DNA from: Hybos culiciformis
Taxonomy: Eukaryota; Arthropoda; Insecta; Diptera; Hybotidae
DNA length: 64,000 bases
NCBI GenBank assembly: GCA_964007475.1
Contig: OZ023274.1
Span: 26,627,090-26,691,089 of the forward strand
Direction: 5' to 3'
Of the stretch, positions 36,901-42,900 are shown in pieces. A program made the translations under genes and the position numbers. The notes under the pieces are model-generated. The model saw nothing but the letters and a program-made list of their open reading frames with translations, had not been told where the DNA came from and did no database searches. Position 1 is the stretch's first letter. Each line of letters starts with the position of its first letter.

Positions 36901-39900
36901 AAATTGTTTTTTTAAAAATTATTTTGATTTTCATAGAAAAAATCATACAAATCTTTGTCAAAATGAATTGGTAAATCCTTGAAAGCCCACACGTGTAATG
37001 AATATTCATTTGATGAAAAACGATATTGACATTTACTTACATCCAATGTTCTAAAAGATAATTATATATTATTTTGGATTATCAAAGAATACAAGCTTGA
37101 TTGATTTTAATTAAAATTCATTGAAAGAACAGTTCCTCAGACCGAGTCTAAACCACGTCTTTCGAAATAATTCTAATACTTACTCCATTTCAGCTTCTTC
37201 TGATGAAATAACTTTTAAAGTTAAAAAATCAAGAACAGTTTGAATTGTGTTATGAATATCTATTTTAGCCTTTGAAAAGAAAAAATTAAAAAATATAATT
37301 GGAAGATTTCGGAAAGAAATAATTAAGTAAATTGTTGAATTGTTGACAGTAAAATATTCTTCTAAAACTTTAAATTTAAATTTTTTCTTTTGAAAACAAT
37401 CGTGCAATTATTATTTTACTTAATAATAGATATGTTATGTTATGGATATGTTAAAAAGACGAAAATGTTTAAATTTTAAAAAGAAAATATCTAAATAATA
37501 GTTTTTGGAGCTAGAATCACTTCCTTTAATCAGCCGTATCGATAATATGATATAATAATAATAATGAGATATAATTTAATGAAAAACCTCGCAAAGTTGT
37601 ACAAGGAAAAAGTTGTGAATTTAGTTTTTTTTTCGAAAGAATTTTAAATTTTTTAACAATGGCGTTGTTAGTTATAGAATACGTTTTTATTAAAAATCAA
37701 AAATTTTCATGAATATGCTGTCTCTAATAATAAAATAAATAATGTTGTTAACGTCATGTATTTAAAAGAGATACTTTTCTACTTTTTAATGAATTTTAAT
37801 GAATTATTTTCATTGCGTATTCGATTTAGTATAATTATACGGGATTTTTTTTTTTTTTACTGTCAGTAATTCAATTTACTATCCTACTTGCCTGATGTAA
37901 ATCCGGACTAATTACTAGATTTGATTCTCTTAGGTTTTGAAATGTTTCTTCTACTTTGGTTAACAGCTTTAAAAAAAAAATTTATCGAAGAATTTTTTTT
38001 AATTAGAAAACAAATAGGGAACAACTTAATTATATAAATATGATATATGTTTATGTATTTCTCCTTACAGTAAATAATTTTTCAGTATATTCATGATATT
38101 TTATACCGTAATCTCTACGTTTACTTTTTAGAAATCTTTTGGTTTTATTCGGTACTGTTGTATCTTGTGTTAATATACTACGCTCATCAATTTCTAACAT
38201 CCAACTTGGTTCTTTAAATAATTTTTCAGACAATAATTGAATTTGATACAAAAATTCACGAATTTCATTAGCCAAAAAGGGTTTTGGCAATCCATCACAT
38301 TTTAAATGTCGATTCCACTATAAGAATTAGGATAAGTAAGTAAAGTACGTAAATAATATCGTTTATTAATTCAAATTCAAATTTCAATACAAAGTTTATA
38401 TGTTATAACTTATAATTATGAAAAATATGTATTAAACTCTTAATGTTTAACTATATCTTACTAAATAGGATAGTAAAATAGCGATGGCTACAGTCGTTTG
38501 CTAAATCTAATAAGTAAAAGAAAGTTTAATATAACTTTTAATGACATGAAAAAAAATAATTCAAAAAAGCACAAAAATTCAAAAAGTTGTTTGAAATACT
38601 AAAATCTATTTTCTAATCAAACTCATCTATAAAAAGTGACCTATTAGGAGAATTAGGTATTCAAAAGTTTTATATTCTATATTATAATTCTATTCGTAAG
38701 AACAAGCTGAATTATACGTCAGCCGTAAAAGTATTCGTCTTCCTCACTGTATTACCTATATTGATTTTTTTTTTCGTCCAAAGTTATTTCCCAAAAAATC
38801 TATTTTTTAATTTTTTTTTGTCTCGTCTGTCGGAGAAGTTTAGAAGCAAAGCTATTTGAAAGCCAATTGGATGATGTGAATAATTTAACTATTTTGAGGC
38901 TACTAGGAACTAAAGAAGTTTCAGTAATATTCGTTGAAAGCGCAAAATGTAGGACAACTTTACTAATTTTTGAATTTATGCCCCATTTGTGGAGCTTTTG
39001 ATAAGCAAATGAGTCACTTTCCGTCATCGCAGCGATTACTTTTACGGTTCACTTTGAAATTTTAACATTATTTACCTAGTTTACATGGAGACTTGAAACC
39101 GGGTTCAACTACGGTTCAACTACATGTAAACTGTGGTAGAGTTAACCTGGGTTGACCTGACTCAACCCAAGAAATTCGCTCGGTTAAGTTATACCTTGTT
39201 TACACCAAAATGGAATCATACTTTAATGCTACTTTAATCCTATAATTCAAACCGTACGTTTACACCAAAAAAAAGTGGGACTTATTTGACATTAAAAAAA
39301 ATTAAAGTTGTATAAAAAATTTACGAATAAAAAATTGATGAAATTAATCATAAAATACCTACCTAAAATTTTAAAATAAATAATAAAAAAAATTAAAGTT
39401 TTCTTTTCTAGTCAATTTCTGTTAAAAATTAATTAAAAAAAAAAAATTAATTTTTTCTGAAAATTTTAAAATATTTTGAAGTTTATACTTCTTTAGCGGC
39501 GTTTGAAGAAATTTGGTAGAGGGTAAAAATCCATTTTCATATAGAATTTTTCTGAGAATCGTCATCATTTTTCTCAGAAAAATTAGAATAAGAATACTTA
39601 TTTTTTTATTATATTTAAGAAACCCAATATCATATGGACAATATGGCTTAGTGGCTAGAACATCGGACTGTAAGTCTGAAGGTGCCTGGTTCGATTCCCA
39701 ATTGAAAGATTTTCTTTTAATTTCAAATATAGGGCCCAATATTACAAGCAAAAAAATTACATATTCTACCAATAAAAAAATTATGTTCAAAAAAATTAAA
39801 AATTATTATGTTCAAAAAAATTAAAAAAAAAATGTATTCATTGGGGGGAACCGAACCTGACACCTTCACTCTTATAGTCCGATGTTCTAGTTACTAAGCC

Positions 39901-42900
39901 ATATAGCCCATATGATTTTGGATTTCCAAAATATAATAAAAAAATTCTAATAAACCATTCATTTTTTTGTTTTTATTTTATTGTAGGAGAATATGAAATA
40001 ATACTCAAAAAAGAAAATAAGAAAAGAATTAGAATACTCAAAAAACGAGTTTGAAAAATTAACTAACACAAACAAAAAATTAATACACACAAAAAATTAA
40101 TACACACAAAACCTTCATCATTTTGTGTGTATTGAGATTTAATATTATTTAGGAAAATAAATCAAAAATATTTTTTGTATGAGTTTAGAAACCTAAACTC
40201 ATATAGACAATATGGCTTAGTAATAGAACATCACACTGTAAGTCTGAAGGTGCCTGTTCGATTCCCAATGACGAGTTTTTTGTCAAATATTTTAATTTTT
40301 TTTTTTCATAATAATTAGTTTTTTTGAGATATTTAAACAAACCAAAATGTTTTTATCAGCCACTAATTTATCATTTTTTATACATATTCTATTTTTGAAG
40401 CAAAACACAGAGCTAAGTAAAATTGTAGCAAATTTGGTGGCAAAGGTTATTTTTTGGTTCAAAAAAATTTGCAAATTAGGCGCTCTTTGATTTTTTATTT
40501 TAATTTATATAAATGGAAAAAACTTTTAATTAATAAATAGTGTTTTATAATTTTATAATACATATTATAAAATTAAAATGTAGCTAAAAACTTATTTGAG
40601 AACTTAGTTGAAAACTGTATAATTTCATATATGAATTAATGCAATTGAATATTACTATAAAATGGATGTAAAAAATATTGGAAACGTTGACAGATGCATA
40701 AATTTAATTATCGAGATGCTATTTTATTTTAAAAATTTAATTGTGAAAAAATACTATCCTATTCAGAAATCAGTTTTTTAATAGCGAGTTCAATGAACTA
40801 TTTTTCAATATTGTGGGCAGCGTTCTGCAATATTCACAGCTTTTTTCCTGCAATCTTATTTTCACAATAGAATTAACATAATCTTGTGATCATTCATAAA
40901 AAATTTAGACACCGGATAATAGGTATATCACTAAAGTCCCAACTAATTTTCAAACATGTTTTACCACTTGCTATGACAAGACAGTTATATGTATATATGT
41001 ATTTAAACAAGCATTTGTTAATCCTGTTGTAGTTAATAAGATAATAAACGCTAAAAAAAGTACGAATTTCCCGGGAGAAAAAAAAGTAAGAAAAGTGATC
41101 ACATTTCATTTCATGTTTCATGTTTTTGTTTTATTTTTTTTACAGAGATCATGTAACCACTAAAGTTATAAACATTATATCCTATAAAACAAATTTATAA
41201 TATTGGACGCACTAAACTCGTTACAAATAATTTTATTAAAGCCTTGAGGTATATTTTGGCATTGATAGTATAGATATCGATCAAGTAATTTATCATTATA
41301 GGTTTTCCCGGCTCAAAATATGCAAAAAAAAAATTTTTCAAAATAGGTAGCTCTGGTGAAATAAAGATTACCAGACCAAAAATTTTGGGTAGGGATTCAT
41401 AATTATCGTACACTTTTTTAATTTCAAATATATGTATATATAGGGCCCAATATTACAAGCAAAAAAATTACATATTCTACCAATAAAAAAATTATGTTCA
41501 AAAAAATTAAAAATTATTATGTTCAAAAACATTAAAAAAAAAAAATGTATTCATTGGGGGGAATCGAACCTGACACCTTCACTCTTATAGTCCACTAAGC
41601 CATATAGCCCATATGATTTTGGATTTCTAAAATATAATAAAAAAATTCTAATAAACCATTCATTTTTTTGTTTTTATTTTATTGTAGGAGAATATGAAAT
41701 AATACTCAAAAAAGAAAATAAGAAAAGAATTAGAATACTCAAAAAACGAGTTTGAAAAATTAACTAACACAAACAAAAAATTAATACACACAAAACCTTC
41801 ATCATTTTGTAATAAATTGAGATTTAATATTATTAGGAAAATAAATCAAAAATATTTTTTGTATGAGCTTAGAAACCTAAACTCATATAGACAATATGGC
41901 TTAGTAGTAGAACATCACACTGTAAGTCTGAAGGTGCCTGGTTCGATTCCCAATGACGAGTTTTTTGTCAAATATTTTAATTTTTTTTTCATAATAATTA
42001 GTTTTTTTGAGATATTTAAACAAACCAAAATGTTTTTATCAGCCACTAATTTATCATTTTTTATACATATTCTATTTTTGAAGCAAAACACAGAGCTAAG
42101 TGAAATTGTAGCAAATTTGGTGGCAAAGGTTATTTTTTGGTTCAAAAAAATTTGCAAATTAGGCGCTCTTTGATTTTTTATTTTAATTTATATAAATGGA
42201 AAAAACTTTTAATTAATAAAAAAAAAACCAAGAAGCAGTCATAGAACTGCCTACAGAAGTTTATACTTAAAAAAATTTAAACTATCAAATAACAGTGGCT
42301 ACAAATGACAGTACAAAATGTAAATTAAAATATTTTTATTTTAATTTACATTTTGTATTTAGCAGCCTATCATTTGTAGCCACTGTTATTTTATAGTTTA
42401 AATTTTTTTAAGTATAAACTTCTGTAGGCAGTTCTATGACTGCTTCGTGTTTTTTCATTTTTGTTTGTCAATAAACTATTTTTTATTACAATTGTCAAAA
42501 ATTAAATTGTCACTTGCCACATACAAACACAACTTCGTTTATTGTGCCACAATGATATTTAGTAAATTATGCTATGTTTTATTCCAATTTATTTCAATTC
42601 ATCCCTGAAATTTTTCTCGGATTGGCCAATCCAACTTCCAATCCGAGAAAAATTTTTATATGAAAATGAGAGTTTCAATCAGAGAAAGGTCTAGGATTTG
42701 TTCGAATCCGCTTTTAATCCCTTGGTGTAAACAAGGTATTAACTCTATACATGTAAACGGTTAACCGGGTTAAAAATAAGCAACAGCTGTTTCTTTTGTT
42801 TCTTTTTTGTTGTTGTTTTCAAACTCAATTCAACCACAGTTCAACCACATGCTTTTCGACTACATCATGTAAATACTTGACCTCTTTTCAACCCCATTTC

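Noticed and set aside
39641..39700. Functional tRNA-Tyr gene
   Set aside because: The anticodon arm is good but the T stem and acceptor stem do not pair; the unit recurs in repeats.
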